A stretch of 32,769 bases of DNA, taken from Apostichopus californicus (Eukaryota > Echinodermata > Holothuroidea > Aspidochirotida > Stichopodidae). A program made the position numbers and the translations under genes. The stretch covers positions 17,251 through 50,019 of the forward strand of contig JAIPMN010002292.1 of NCBI GenBank assembly GCA_020650975.1, in the 5' to 3' direction. Below, piece after piece: positions 1 to 13,000 of the stretch; the stretch's first letter is position 1, and the number at the start of each line of letters is the position of its first letter. The notes under the pieces were generated by a model. It was given only the letters and a program-made list of their open reading frames with translations, had not been told where the DNA came from and did no database searches.

Positions 1-875
1 TTTATTCCCCCCCCCAGTCCATTTACCTCCCTTTCCTTCTTTACATACCCCCCCCCCCCCAATCAACCTTCCCCTTTTATCCCATCCCCTCAAAACTAAG
101 AACATTGTAACAGTAGTGACACACACAAGTACAGTACTGTACAGAGCAATGATGTCAAATGTGTGAACAATTTGAGAAGCTACTGTACTGTATAGACATT
201 ATTACACTCTAGCAAACCACATCACTAACAAACACTCCTCAAAGATATTGTATCTAGGGATTACCAATGGATACAGTAGAGGCTTAAATTACAATGAAAC
301 TGTTTATCTCTGCAGAGCTATGACTCAAGAACAAGTATTTTGACTGATTTATTGGTCTTTTGCTGCATTATAGTACAATTTATCCAGTTCCTCCTGTTAT
401 ATCTTCCTTCTTGATGGGATCATAAAAAAAAACATACAGGAGAAAAAGAACCTTAGTAGTCTTAAAGAGAGGCAAAAGTGACCAGCTGCTGCTGCCTTGA
501 TGGTGCCATAGAAACTGAAATTTTATGGCAACATTATATTTTGGGAATGTTTGCAAAATAGTATGGGTTTTTAACTCCAGGAATGTTTGCATAGTAGAGT
601 CATAATTGAAGGTACAGTAAAGATAAAATAGAAAAGATACTTAAAAATAAGTTTTAATTTTTATCCATTTGCAAAATATAAATTGAAAAGTATAAAGCAC
701 TACATTTCCTCTGTGTTTGTTTATTAGAGAAGTCAATATCAGTACATCTACTTTTGACTTGTTATAAGTAAATTTATCAATCAAATTATCCCTCCATAAT
801 TTGTGTTAAGATTTGTAACCCTTGACCCATTTTCCTTTGTTTTTTTTTTCATTCTTTCTTTTTTTTCCATTCTAG
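1..875 (+). other. upstream ACAP intron, 3' part
   Basis: Non-coding sequence that ends in the T-rich acceptor before exon A. It opens with two poly-C tracts (9 C at 7-15, 13 C at 48-60). Positions 120-200 are rich in alternating TACTGTA/TACAGTA words. No exon of the BAR N-terminus is recognisable. Confidence 0.7.
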
Positions 876-1059
876 GGACATCAAGAGGGTCAAAGACACA
901 AAGAAGTATTTTGATAAAATCACAGAGGAGCTCGATACGGCTCTAAACAAAAACGCTCAGATTATCAAAGCTAAACCCCAGGAAGCAGAGGATAGCAGAA
1001 AGCTCGTCTTGGCCACCAGATCAGCGTTTGGTGTTACAGCCTTTGACTACTCACTGCAG
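876..1059 (+). CDS. ACAP2: ACAP exon A: distal BAR domain helix
   Basis: 184 nt, entered in phase 2 (its first G completes a codon) and left in phase 0 at CTGCAG|gtaaat. The acceptor follows a long T-rich tract ending ttctag. It encodes fragment residues 1-61, from DIKRVKDTKKYFDKI to FDYSLQ. The Lys/Glu-rich amphipathic helix matches the BAR region of ACAP2 around its KFKDAKKQFEKV segment. BAR domains dimerise into a curved membrane-binding surface, and the basic residues here would face lipid. Confidence 0.92.
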
Positions 1060-4000
1060 GTAAATTTGTCGAGACGCTTTAAAAGTCATCTAATTTAAAA
1101 CCGATTAGTAGAAAAACAATTGTTTTCACTTAATTCTTGGACAAATTTGAACTCACTTGCTCTACATTAATTAGTCAGATAGTTGTTTGCAATTATACGA
1201 CAAGGAATCACAAGGCTACAGTAACTGGCTTTCTGGTTTGGAAACTGTTCAGTTTTACTGTAGTTGTGAAACCTCACATTTCACCGCAAACCCCAAGCAG
1301 GAAAATGTTACATGTTGAGTGTTCCAGACTGATGCCAACGTGACTTTGAACTGGCTAAATCGTCTTCAGTCACTGTTGTAAGGACATGGACACCGTGCCA
1401 CCATCCACGTTGATCCTAGTCTTTGATGATGTCGAGTCCATACTGGTTCGTAGGTAGTGTGTGTGTGGACGGCTTTACACCCCAATATTTCTTGGTGTGG
1501 TGAAAGTCAGCCAATCTCCGAGGGGTACTTGGGGAAGGGTCAGTACACGCCAACATATGCATTTATGCATATTTATGTAGCATTCTTCTTGAAACTGACA
1601 TTATTCTCATGGTTAATGCTTATTGTTATTTCAATTTTACAGATTAATGAACTCCAGTCAAAAGAGAGACAAGATGTACTAAATACGGTGAGTAGCATCA
1701 GGCAGAAATATTTACTTAAATATATTCAAGAGCTTTAAGTTACATAGAAATGAAGGACTTGGTGTTCTGGTGCAAATTAAACATCAGGTATATACTCAGG
1801 GATGTGTCCAGGATTTCCTGAGTGCCGGGTATACTGATCGCCGTCCTGGGGGAGGGGTTGATTTTTGAAGGTGCTCAGATGCCAAATGCTGGCATTTGTG
1901 TAGCTTTTTAAGCACATACACAAGTACTGGTTTTGCTAACAATTTACAGTTTTTAATTTTTTTTTAGTGAAATATATTACGTACCTGGTAAAAGTTATTA
2001 GTTTGTTTCAAAGACATTTTACAAGGGACCGATTGAGAGCCGTAAGTAATGTTTCTTGCATTATTAGTCTGTATTATTTTGGCATAGACTAGGCCCAATT
2101 TATGTTGAATATATTGTTAGGAATGTCGGGATTTTAGATGAAAATAGTGCTGGGTGGGATTCACGATTTTTAAGACAGTGCTGGGGCGGGGCTTCCCAGT
2201 GCTGCCCAGCGTGGGCACATCCCTGTAAACTACAAACAGTTACATTGCATCCTCTCTTACCTGTCTCCTCACAACTTTTGCACTTTTATTGTTGTACTAC
2301 CAGCTCTATCTGAATCATGCTCAAGCCACTAGAAATCTGACTGTTGCTTATTAGCCTTAATATTCCAAGTAAAAAAGTTACAGTATGTTAAAGTCGTTCA
2401 ACTTCGTAAAGAGACTGCCTGGTTGGTTCAGCTGCATCGATGTGGTGTGATCAGATGATAAATGTTAGTGAAAGATACAATAATAAAGAATAGAAGGATA
2501 AATACAATACAAAGTACTGGTAAAGTATGAGATCCTATGTACAGAGATGGTTATACTACGGCAGCTCAATAGGGCCATGAAGATTTTTTTTTTCGTTTTT
2601 CCGACTTTTTTTTTAGTATAAAATTCGTTTTTCTGAGTTAAAATTTTGTTTTTCTGACTTTTGTTTTTGTTTTTCTGGCTTTTTTTTCGTTTTTCTGACT
2701 TTCTTTTCTTTCTTTCTTCGTTTTTCTGACTTTTTTTTTCCGTTATCTTACTATTTTTTCGTTTTTATGAAAAGTCAGAAAAAAAAAGAAAAAAAAATTG
2801 TCATGGCCCTATTGAGCTGCCGTGTTTACTGTATGTTAACTTGAAAGGTGTTGGAACCGCATAGATGCTGGTCAATATGTTTACTTCACAAAAAGTATTC
2901 CATCATGATGACTGACTGCATGACCTTAATTTTTTACCGTTATCTGTGTGAATTAGTGAAACTTTGTGTTAATCCATCTAGGTAAGGTTCTTTGGCCTTC
3001 ATGTACTGTACCTATATTCTATGAATGGTTTTATTTAGACCAGAGAATCAGTTAGGACTGAACGCTCTTACCACCTACACAGTCCAGTGTGGCTACAGCA
3101 CATACTGTACCCAATATCTGAGATGCTCATATTCTCTGATTCAAACGAACCCTGAAAGAAACTGTTTTAGCACTTCTCAGGTTTCAAATTTCATATCTTC
3201 ACTTCCCAACTGTAATACCCTGACCTCACTCTTCATTGACACTTCTTGCTTAAAGTTTTGCACAAATATTTTGATTTGTGTTTCCATCACAAATGATGTT
3301 GACTTCCTGTTTGGTAAACCTTAAATGTCTCGTGGCCAAGTTCCACTCGGGATTGAGCAGAGCCTCCGATGTTATGGGAATACATATCACAGCTAATTGG
3401 TTTGACATTAACGAGTCAGGAGATAATTACAGTCTGTTATCACAATCTTCCTTTGTTTGTCGCATTCAAAAGACTAACTGTATGTAATGTGGCAACCCCT
3501 TTAAGTAAGCTATTCCGTTCTCAAATTACATAGTATCCAAGTTTATCTTCCCACCGCAATCACTCACAGAACTAAAGTACTGCGTTTTTCTCATGTCGTT
3601 AGACTGCATGTAATAATGTGTTGTGTTATTACACCTTCACTGTTTGAATTTTTATTTTTTTCAAACTTACATGGCATCATGTATTAACAATTATCAAATG
3701 ATTGGGCTGAGAAATTAAATACATATTCCTACAGTTTGTAGTACTGTACAAGATACATTATGGAAGTAATACACATGTACGGTATGTCAGGGCTACACAG
3801 TCTTAACAAAACAGTTCGTTTCACACCTTTGAGGAAATAGTTAGATTCGGAAGGAAGAGGGCAGTGACCTCATAGAGAGAGGGGGAGGGGGGGTCATTAG
3901 GGGTGCAGTACAATAATGAGTATAAGAGAGAGACGGTCATTGGGGGTGCAGTACAAGAATGAGTATAAGAGAGAGAGGGTCATTGGGGGTGCAGTACAAG

Positions 4001-7000
4001 AATGAGTATAAGAGAGAGAGGGTCATTGGGGGTGCAGTACAAGAATGAGTATAAGAGAGAGGGTCATTGGGGTGCAGTTTACAACAAGAATGGCACCAGT
4101 TTGTAGACTAGGTAGGCCAGAACGTGTACCTGTATGTTTAGGAGGAGACAGGTATAAGTGCAGTATCATCATTCCTAAATTTACCCAAACCAGTTCAGTT
4201 GTGGAGGTTTCCACTGGAGTCACAGTTTTACTGTAAATGTTTAAGCAATCTTTATGAAACATTTCATTGTATCATGAATTATTTGCTTTTTCACTAACTA
4301 CCTATTCGCCAGTCAACGTGTGTGACTCTAATCTACCTAACTGTAAGCTTGAAGGATATATTTGACTTTAAGAAAAATTTTTATATCATTGCCATCCCCT
4401 CCCCCTCCCCCATTTCCCCTCACTGACCCAGTTCTGATTGAAAATGTATTAATAGCTGCTGCTCATTGGTCACTTTGTAGTAAACAAAACTATAAGTATG
4501 GGTTTCATAAGTCCCTTTGATCCATCATTAAACTAACTTTATTTTGTGTGTTTGTGGTGAAGTTACCCTTTAAATTATGTGAGGTTCATCATGTGTCTGT
4601 AGTTCTTTAGTACTGTAGCCTATTGGCAACCTGAGCAGGGGAAATAGTCATGAATGGGTTTCATACTTTGATCCAACATTAAACTAGTTTCCTTTGTGTG
4701 GAATCAGAAGTGTCGGTATAAGAAGTACTCTTGATACAAAGACGTTTGCCATCTGTAAACACTGGTCTGTAAGTTTTAGTGAGTGCACACCGACTATATA
4801 CTGTAATGATCAACAATCTTTTTACGTACAGATTGTAACAGAACGTCAGACTCGGTTCTTTTGCCAAGCCAGTCGTAGTTCCTTGTAAAGAGAGAAACTT
4901 GCTGGCTTAGCTAAAATGTTATACGAACAGGACTCTTGGCAAAGTGAAAATGTCGTACACACAGGGAAAAAAAAGCTTGTATCTTTGCTAAGTTTTCCCT
5001 TTTATTGTTTTGTTTCATATCAAAGAAAATGAAATCATTCCTCACAAAAGAAAGAAAACATTGCAATTGCAATGCTTAAATAAAAGTTTCGAAACTCTTT
5101 TGTCTCATGGGAAAAGGAATAAGTGAAATGTATCTGTGGCATTTTGACCATGTAACCTTTCGATCACTTTGTTTTCTCCCAAAGGTGAAAATTGATGACT
5201 GCTTGTGAAAGCAATCATCTTGACAGTTACAGGTTAAAGATTTACAGTTTAGTATATATAAGAGCCTTCGGTGTTCATGTTACTCTTGAAAGGAGAATTG
5301 TGATGTTTCCGGAAACCATATAAAGTGATTCCTCTCAGATTATATCCTGCAAGTATGCATGCTAGGATCATATGAGATTTACATTCTAACACTGTCAATA
5401 CTTCATAAGGCACTATAAGGTGAAAATTCCAAAAGTATATATAGCACAGAGACTTGAAGGGGGAAAAATGTAACCCCCCTCCCCCCCCCCCTTCCCACCA
5501 CCAAGGGCCGGAAATAGGTTTTCTCTTTCTGAAATTGCAAAGACTGAAATTAACTCCCCTGACATTTAATTACTGTCAAATTGTTATTTTTTGTCTTTTT
5601 CTTTTCATTCGTAATCTTTGAGGTCATGAACAGTTAATTGCAGTTCTTCAGAATAATTTGGGTACACTGAGGGTGACCAATGACACATTACCACAGTCAG
5701 CTATATATGTAGTGTAAAATCAAAGTGTATAAGTGCCACCACAGCAAAGATGAAGAACAAGTACTCACTGACAATGATATACAGTACTGTTCAATTTATG
5801 TAACTTTATTCAGTTTTCTATATTTTTTCCTTCCTTTTCAGCTGATGTCTTTCATGAACGCCCAGTACACATTCTTTCACCAGGGATTCGACCTCCTCAA
5901 GGACCTACAGCCAACCTGCAAAGGACTTGGAAATAAAGTGAGCTCCTTATCTGTAGTTATTTCAGGGAATTCACCCCCCTCTCCCCTCCCTTCCCCCCGC
6001 CTCCCTCCTCCTCCCCCCAATGTTGATCAATACTCATTTCCTAGTCATTGTTGAAACACTCACCTTTTTATTGGCATCTGGCTGAATGTATGCGACTCAG
6101 TTGGCATCGTGATACCGACCAGAATTCTACTTAAGATTTGACATGACCTATTCTTTTTTTCGTTTTTATGGAGTGATTAGCAATTGTAATGGATATACTA
6201 AAACTATTAGTGCACAAAGTAATGAATCATAAAAGGTTATTTTCATATTTCTTTCCTTTTTTTACAGTTATTGAGATAATAAACTTTAAAAAGAACAAGT
6301 CTTGCGTGTGTGCAAATAACGAGCTCATGATTCGGCATCTGTTATAAGTCGAGTCAGTGTGATAGGTAAAGATATTTGTAGGACAAACTCATGCATATTC
6401 ATGACAGGAAGCACAGTAATTGATGGCTACCTCTCTGCTGTCAACGTTGCCCGGTGTTTTTTTCTTACACTGTATAGGAATACACAGTAATACAGTGTGA
6501 CCATTTTGTTTTTTTTATTAGTGCTAAGTCACCAAACAAGGATTTTGATAATTTGGATCTTATAATACTGGATTTAATCATGGCTTGCTTGGCTTTCCAT
6601 AGAATTATTCCTTGCTTTTGTTCTTACAAAGAGGTGAGATTATTTCTTTTTCATCCTATACACACAAAGTTCAAAGTCTTTACTGTTGAAAGATACAGTT
6701 CCAAGGTATTTGTACACTAAGGGTGTGATGTTGTCCTGCCAGCAACCGTAGGTCTAAATCTGAGCTTTTTAGGAGTTAAGCCCCAGTTTATAGAGCCATT
6801 TATAATGATTTAAAACTTAGCCAAGAAGTTTATCCTTGCATGCAGATGATGGCCCCAGTTCCCTAGTCTAGTAATGGTTAGCAGCCACTGCATACACCTA
6901 CAGTAAATTTTAGGGCAATAGAGATAAGGAGAATACTGTATGAGCATGAAAATGGTTGTTGGCCAAATTTGATTCAATACCTCTTGGCTAAAGCATCAAA

Positions 7001-10000
7001 TGCATATAGTGTAGGAATAGAGGGGTAGTAACTGCATGCACTCAAGTTAGAGCTAACGAGAAAGAAAGCTGTCTAGGAAATGATCATTGCTTACACAACA
7101 TGCAATGATCCTTGCATTTGGGCTAAACCAACACCACTACAACCCTTCCCATCCTTCTCCTCGAGAAATGGTGTGGCATAACGGGATATATTCACTGCAA
7201 GGTTTACATAGATAAAACGCCATCTACAAAAAGGGTTTTTGGTTTCATGACATCCAATTTAAAGATAGCTGGCACAAACCCTTTTGACAAGAATTAGTGA
7301 CTGAATGTTCCCAAATTTGCAGATAGATAGAAAGTTGCCTGGACAATGGTCACTGGTGTTCACGCAGCGTGAATACTCTGTCCACACGTGTCTATCTACC
7401 TATACCTTAAAAATAGTTGTAGGTCACACAGCGTGCATACATGGGTCAATTATCACTAATGGTATCACCAACCCCTTAGTCAATACATAAAACTAGTAAG
7501 TGACAATATACACTGAACTTTAAGCTAGCCTGGAAATAGCACTGAACAGGAAAATGGTCACACAGCATGCATACATGGGTCAATGACTAATAATGGTATC
7601 ACCAACCCTCTAGTCAATAAATATGTAACTAGTTATTGACATCATACACTGAACTTAAAGCTAGCCTGGGAAATAGGGCTGAATAGGGAAATGGTCACAC
7701 AGCATGCATACATGGGTCAATGATTACTAATGCTATCACCAACCCTTTAGTCAATACATAAAACTAGTACTGACAATATACACTGAACTTTAAGCTAGCC
7801 TGGAAATAGCACTGAATAGGAAAATAGTCACACAACATGCATATATGGGTCAATGACTAATAATGGTATCACCAACCCTCTAGTCCATAAATATGTAACT
7901 AGTATTGACATTATGCACAGAACTTAAAGCTAGCCTGGAAATAGGATGGAATAGGAAAATGGTCACACAGCATGCATACATGGGTCAATGACTTATAATG
8001 GTATCACCAACCCTCTATTCAATAAATATTTAACTAGTATTGACATAATACACTGAACTTAAAGCTAACCTGGAAATAGCACTGAATAGGAAAATGGTCA
8101 CACAGCCTGCAATCTTCAATATGAGTTCAGATTGGCATCTCGTGCAAGGAAGTGACCTGCAATCCCAACGTACAGTAGAGTGCTCAAAAAATAAAAGACT
8201 TAAGTGATGCTTGGAACCTAACCTGACCAGGAAGTCGTCACACACTGTCAGTGTATAGTATATATTCCTCTGACTGGTTAAATAGGTCAACTAGTGGATC
8301 AGATTTTGCAATAAACCAAGAGCATGCTCCCTTTTCAATATAAATATATGGGTTTTTTTTGTAGACAGATGTAACAAAATTCTCACCAGACTCTACTTTT
8401 TGTTCTGATGATATGGGGAAGGTATGTGCTATCGATATTTCATCCTATTAAAAAAGGATACTCCAGAGGAAAATTTTATTTTAGACTGATCAAAGAGGAA
8501 TATACAATATACATACTAAGTATCCTAGGGAAATTTGCATTCAATTCTCATCAGCATTATCAAGATGTTGATAATTGAAATTCTCAATACATGTTACCAT
8601 AAGTGGCATTGATAAAACATGTGTGATGTCATAGTTTGCGCACTGGTGGCAAACAATATATAACAAAAAAAATAAGTTTTCATTTTATTGTTTTGACCTT
8701 GTAATGGATAGGTTTCCAAGTTTACAATGAATCTGTTTGGGTTTGTGTTCCTTTTAAAAGCTGGGTAAAGTTTAGTAGAGAATGCCTGTGAAGAAGGACA
8801 TGTAATACTGCTGTTTTTTAAAACTGTATCTGGGCTCGGTCACTCACTGTCTTTGTGTATGCAATAACATGACCTTCTGACCAGTTGCAGGAACCTTGTA
8901 TAAGCAAAATAAATCTTGTTCTGTAGTTACACATTTGATGAAACGTGCCATGTCATAGTTTGCACAATGGTGGGAAAAATATATATATATTTTTTTAGTA
9001 TTCATTTTATTGTGTTGGCCTAGCAATGGATAGGTTCCCAAGTTTACAATGAAAATATTTGGGTTTGTGCTACTTCATAATCTGGTTAAGGGTGAGTAGA
9101 GACTTCCTGTGAAGAAAGACTTGTAATAACATGATACACTATGTACTTAGAAAAATATGATTGTATTCAGATAGCATGACATATCCTGGAATGATGGCTT
9201 CCACACTTTGAGACCTTGTGTACAGTAGATTTTGAGGAACCTTTCTGCTTTTTTGTTCGGTAATTGAGATATTCTTTCTTTTTTAATTTTACTTTTCAGA
9301 TTCAGAACATGAATGAAAGAGCTCAGGCTGAGAGCAAAGAGATGGAAGGCAGGAGAAGCATGATACCGAAAATTGTAAGCGTCTTCAGTTTTCAAGTTTA
9401 ACGCAGGCTTTTGAATAATTTGGTTGCCAAATTCTATGGCAATTTTTTACCCAAACATATCGAGTAATATTCCCAAGTGAGTTTGCAGTCGTTCAACGAA
9501 AGACACCTTTTCTGAATTCATCAGTTTTTTACATTAGTAAAAATGATATATTTCATTTGATTCCCAAAATACTTTTTTGCTTTTTTCACTCACTCTTTGA
9601 TACAGTGTTTAATCACACACAGATATCAAACAGGATTTTTGGCGAGTAGATTTTTAGCCACGGTCGCCACATAGCGAGTACTTTTAAAATATGTTTCGAG
9701 GCTTGACAACCATTGAAACATGATTTATCATGGTAGAAATCATGGATGCTGTCCATACATGGTATATGCATTTGCCATATTGAATACAGGAATCCTGTTG
9801 CTTGTGAGGTCAAATATCATTTGAAGTCACCAGAGGTCAAACTCTGAAAACCCTTTTACATGATAGCTAACGATGGATTCATGGATACTTCTCATACTGG
9901 GTGTGTGGATGCATCATATTGAGTAAAGACCCCTATTGTTTGTGGAGGAAGTGTGTATTGCCGCATACAGTAGACTGACTGGCATTTATCATGCTATAGT

Positions 10001-13000
10001 GTAATTGCACATCAAACTAGTGGTTCAGGCCATTTATATTGTAACAGCTAATTCTGGTTAAACAAACAGAAGTCTAGTGCAATGAAGTCATCGAAACCTC
10101 AATGCATTCTAGTTTATAAATTACTAAGTTTTCCTTCGCTTTATTTGTAATAACACTTGATTTGCCAAGATACAAACTGGATCATTACTGGAATTGAAGT
10201 AGTTTTTGTCTATTTCAAACACATTATGAAATATTCATCACTTCATGCAGTCGGGTTTGTAATTTTGTGTCTGCCTTAGTTATCACCATTCCCACAACCA
10301 TCAACACCACCAGCAACAACAACAACAACTACATGCAAAGATGTATCTCGTCCAGTTAAGGTGGTTTCATTTCCTGCTTTTCAAGGTTATCTTCAAAACC
10401 AACATTTTTCAAAGATTCACAAGCCGGAATCAGGATTTGTTCAATTTTTCAGAATCACAGTCGGAGGAAACCTTATAAAAAATTGTGCTCTTTCATACAA
10501 GAGAAAAAAATTGTATTTCCAAGGACAGACAATTTTGCAAAATAGAGCCCCAAACAAAATGAACAAAGTATGATATGATAACTTATCATAAATTTTGTAA
10601 TGCTGTCAAAAGTCAAAGACAGTCCAGTTTCTTCCTACTTTGCTGTCATATATGTCAAAATAAAATAAAACTGTTAGCAAACTGCTTATCCACTAGAGAG
10701 CCTGTGTAAGAGAATGTGTAAAAGTAAGTTGGCCTGACGTTTTGATCCTAGCAGGATCTTCTACAGAGGCTAAATGACAAGTAACAGTGAAAAACACACA
10801 TAAATATGTCAGAAGTCGAAAAGGAAATACATCAGTGCCTTATAGCTATGGTACCTAGTTCTTATTGAGCAATGCTGGTAATTTTGTGTCATTGCAAGAT
10901 TTTTGAAAGAAAAAATTAACTCTGCTCGATGGAAATAATGCAGTTCCTATGTATTATATAATGTAAGGTCATACTTCATTTTTAACTGCTTCCTTGTTTG
11001 TCTGTTTGTTGGAAGTTACATTTTTTATTTCCTTTTGACTTTTGACTCTTTTTCAGGAAGAGTTTTGGGAGATTGCTTTTGACGGTACCAAAATACCTGT
11101 CACCATGGAGGGTTATCTCTATAAAAGGGCCACAAATGCTTTCAAAACATGGAACAGGTATGAATTTGTGTACATACAGTCATTGATTCATAAGTTTGTA
11201 TTTATAAAATACTTTCAAAATGATTCTGAATGGGTTCATCCAGGCACCAGGGTCATCATTATGTGAAATGTTTGGTCTAAAATGTGTAAGCACTGATTTA
11301 ACCTTTCCTGATTTCAAACTTAATTTTTTTTTTCAAAGTTGTCTTCTTTTCCCTTTAAACAAAAAAAAAACAATTGGAAGATATCCTAACATAATATTTT
11401 GAACACAAACAATGTCATCTGTAATAATTTTCAGTGATGCATATGGTCGTTCCTCGTTTCATTTTCACTATAAAAGAAGGCGTGAGGGTATGACAGATTC
11501 TTGACTTGCAGATTATAGACATTGATCAGCAATATTAATGAGAGTACACTTGAACTGTCTGTTAATTAAATCAAATGTTCTTTAAATAACAAACAAAAGA
11601 AACATTTATAATTTCAAAATAAAAGTACATGGATCCAAGAAAACAATTATATTAATAGTCTACAGAGTTGTTAAGTTTCCTATTGTTATGGAAGATTAAT
11701 AAAGAGATATATTTGTTTTAAAGTGAGAGTTTTGGTCAAGTGGTTATATTGGCAATGAATGAACTTGTAGAGTCAAGTCCTGGCCAGATCATTTACCTTG
11801 TGTCCTTAGGCAAGGCACTGTGTAAACCTCTTCACCAACATGTGTAAATGGGGACACTAAATATAGTTGTGTGTGTCAATTTTGTGGCTGCACCAAATGG
11901 GAAGGTCCTTAGGGGACATGTAGATATGGTAAGCTGTAGTGCCCCAGGAGTGACTGTTTGAGTTGTGCACACGTTGGTGTAGGGTGTGACTAGTCACCAA
12001 CCACCAGGGCTTCAGTGTTCTGTTGTTTGTAAAGCCTTGTGAGGAAGACCTTGGCCTTGTACAAAACTGTAGACCTTCAACATCGAAAATATGCAAAACA
12101 AAATTTGTGATTTGATAAGGAAAATTAGGGAATCAAACTCCGGCTAATGTATCAGTGTGTCTTTGAGTTTTATTTTTATTCTCTGTTTATGTAATGACAT
12201 GCACAGATATCTAAATACCATATCATATAAGGTACGAGCAAGGATGAAATGTTAATGTTGCAAGGATAGTCTTGGGAAATACAAAATAATGAAAATAAGG
12301 AAAGAAAATAAAGAGACAGGGAAATGTAATAGAAACGAGAGAGAGAGAAAGATAGAAGAAACTAAAAGCCCCCCAAAAAAGTTGCTGAATGTCCATGGCA
12401 AAACTTACAGTAGCAATCCCTGTAGCAAATGTTTTTTGTTTTTTGCCAGGATGAGATGGTCTGCCCCTAAAAATGTGCGATAAAGTTGGTCCAGAAACAC
12501 ATGGGTCATCAAGTCACACAATTACTCGAATATGAACAGAATTGTTCTGTTTTTTTAACATCACTAGCTCTCCCTGCCAGAAATATTGCGTATATAGTTG
12601 AGTCAGCAGCAATTTCTACCCACCTTCTCCCAAAACAAACACTAGTCCCGTAATCAAAAGCAACAATCAGAGACCATTGTAAGCACAAGCTCAGATGTCA
12701 CATTATTGATACAAGGATTAAAGATACATAATTTCATGTTTGTTGTCATAATTTAAGCCATTTATTGACGTATATATGTATCTGGGCAGGAAGGAAGCAT
12801 CTGACAAAAAAACACAGAAAATGTGAGGGCTGTTTTCAAATTTCCTTGAGAAAAGGAAGACTTAAACAGAAAGGAAGAAAGATAATTGCCAGGCCTCGTG
12901 GTATCTGATCAAGACTCTAGATCAGACAGTGCCTGGATTCATAAGTCACCTTTGACCTGACATCATGTCGCCATACCTCCCACTTTAAACTTAAGTTTAT

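Larger units (their letters stand above)
1688..5841 (+). other. ACAP intron B-C (4.15 kb)
   Basis: Contains two short inverted-repeat elements (1797-2225, 2558-2823), the 43-bp tandem repeat (3892-4080) and a poly-C tract (5481-5491). The stretches 2830-3890 and 4090-5460 show only AT-rich unique sequence with short chance open frames and no recognisable domain. Confidence 0.75.
5938..9299 (+). other. ACAP intron C-D (3.36 kb)
   Basis: The first 60 bases are CT-rich. Positions 6050-7300 are unique AT-rich sequence with nothing recognisable. The 135-bp array (7423-8110) and a 324-bp direct duplication (8613-9135) fill much of the rest. Confidence 0.75.
9375..11056 (+). other. ACAP intron D-E (1.7 kb)
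   Basis: Holds a two-unit degenerate repeat (about 9700-9960), a CAC/CAA-rich microsatellite (10283-10332) and a single copy of the GATCCTAGCAGGATC repeat (about 10720-10800). The rest is unremarkable AT-rich sequence. Confidence 0.7.

Noticed and set aside
4045-4262. Overlapping frames on both strands at 4023-4262
   Set aside because: Partly within the 43-bp tandem repeat; no domain and no splice context.
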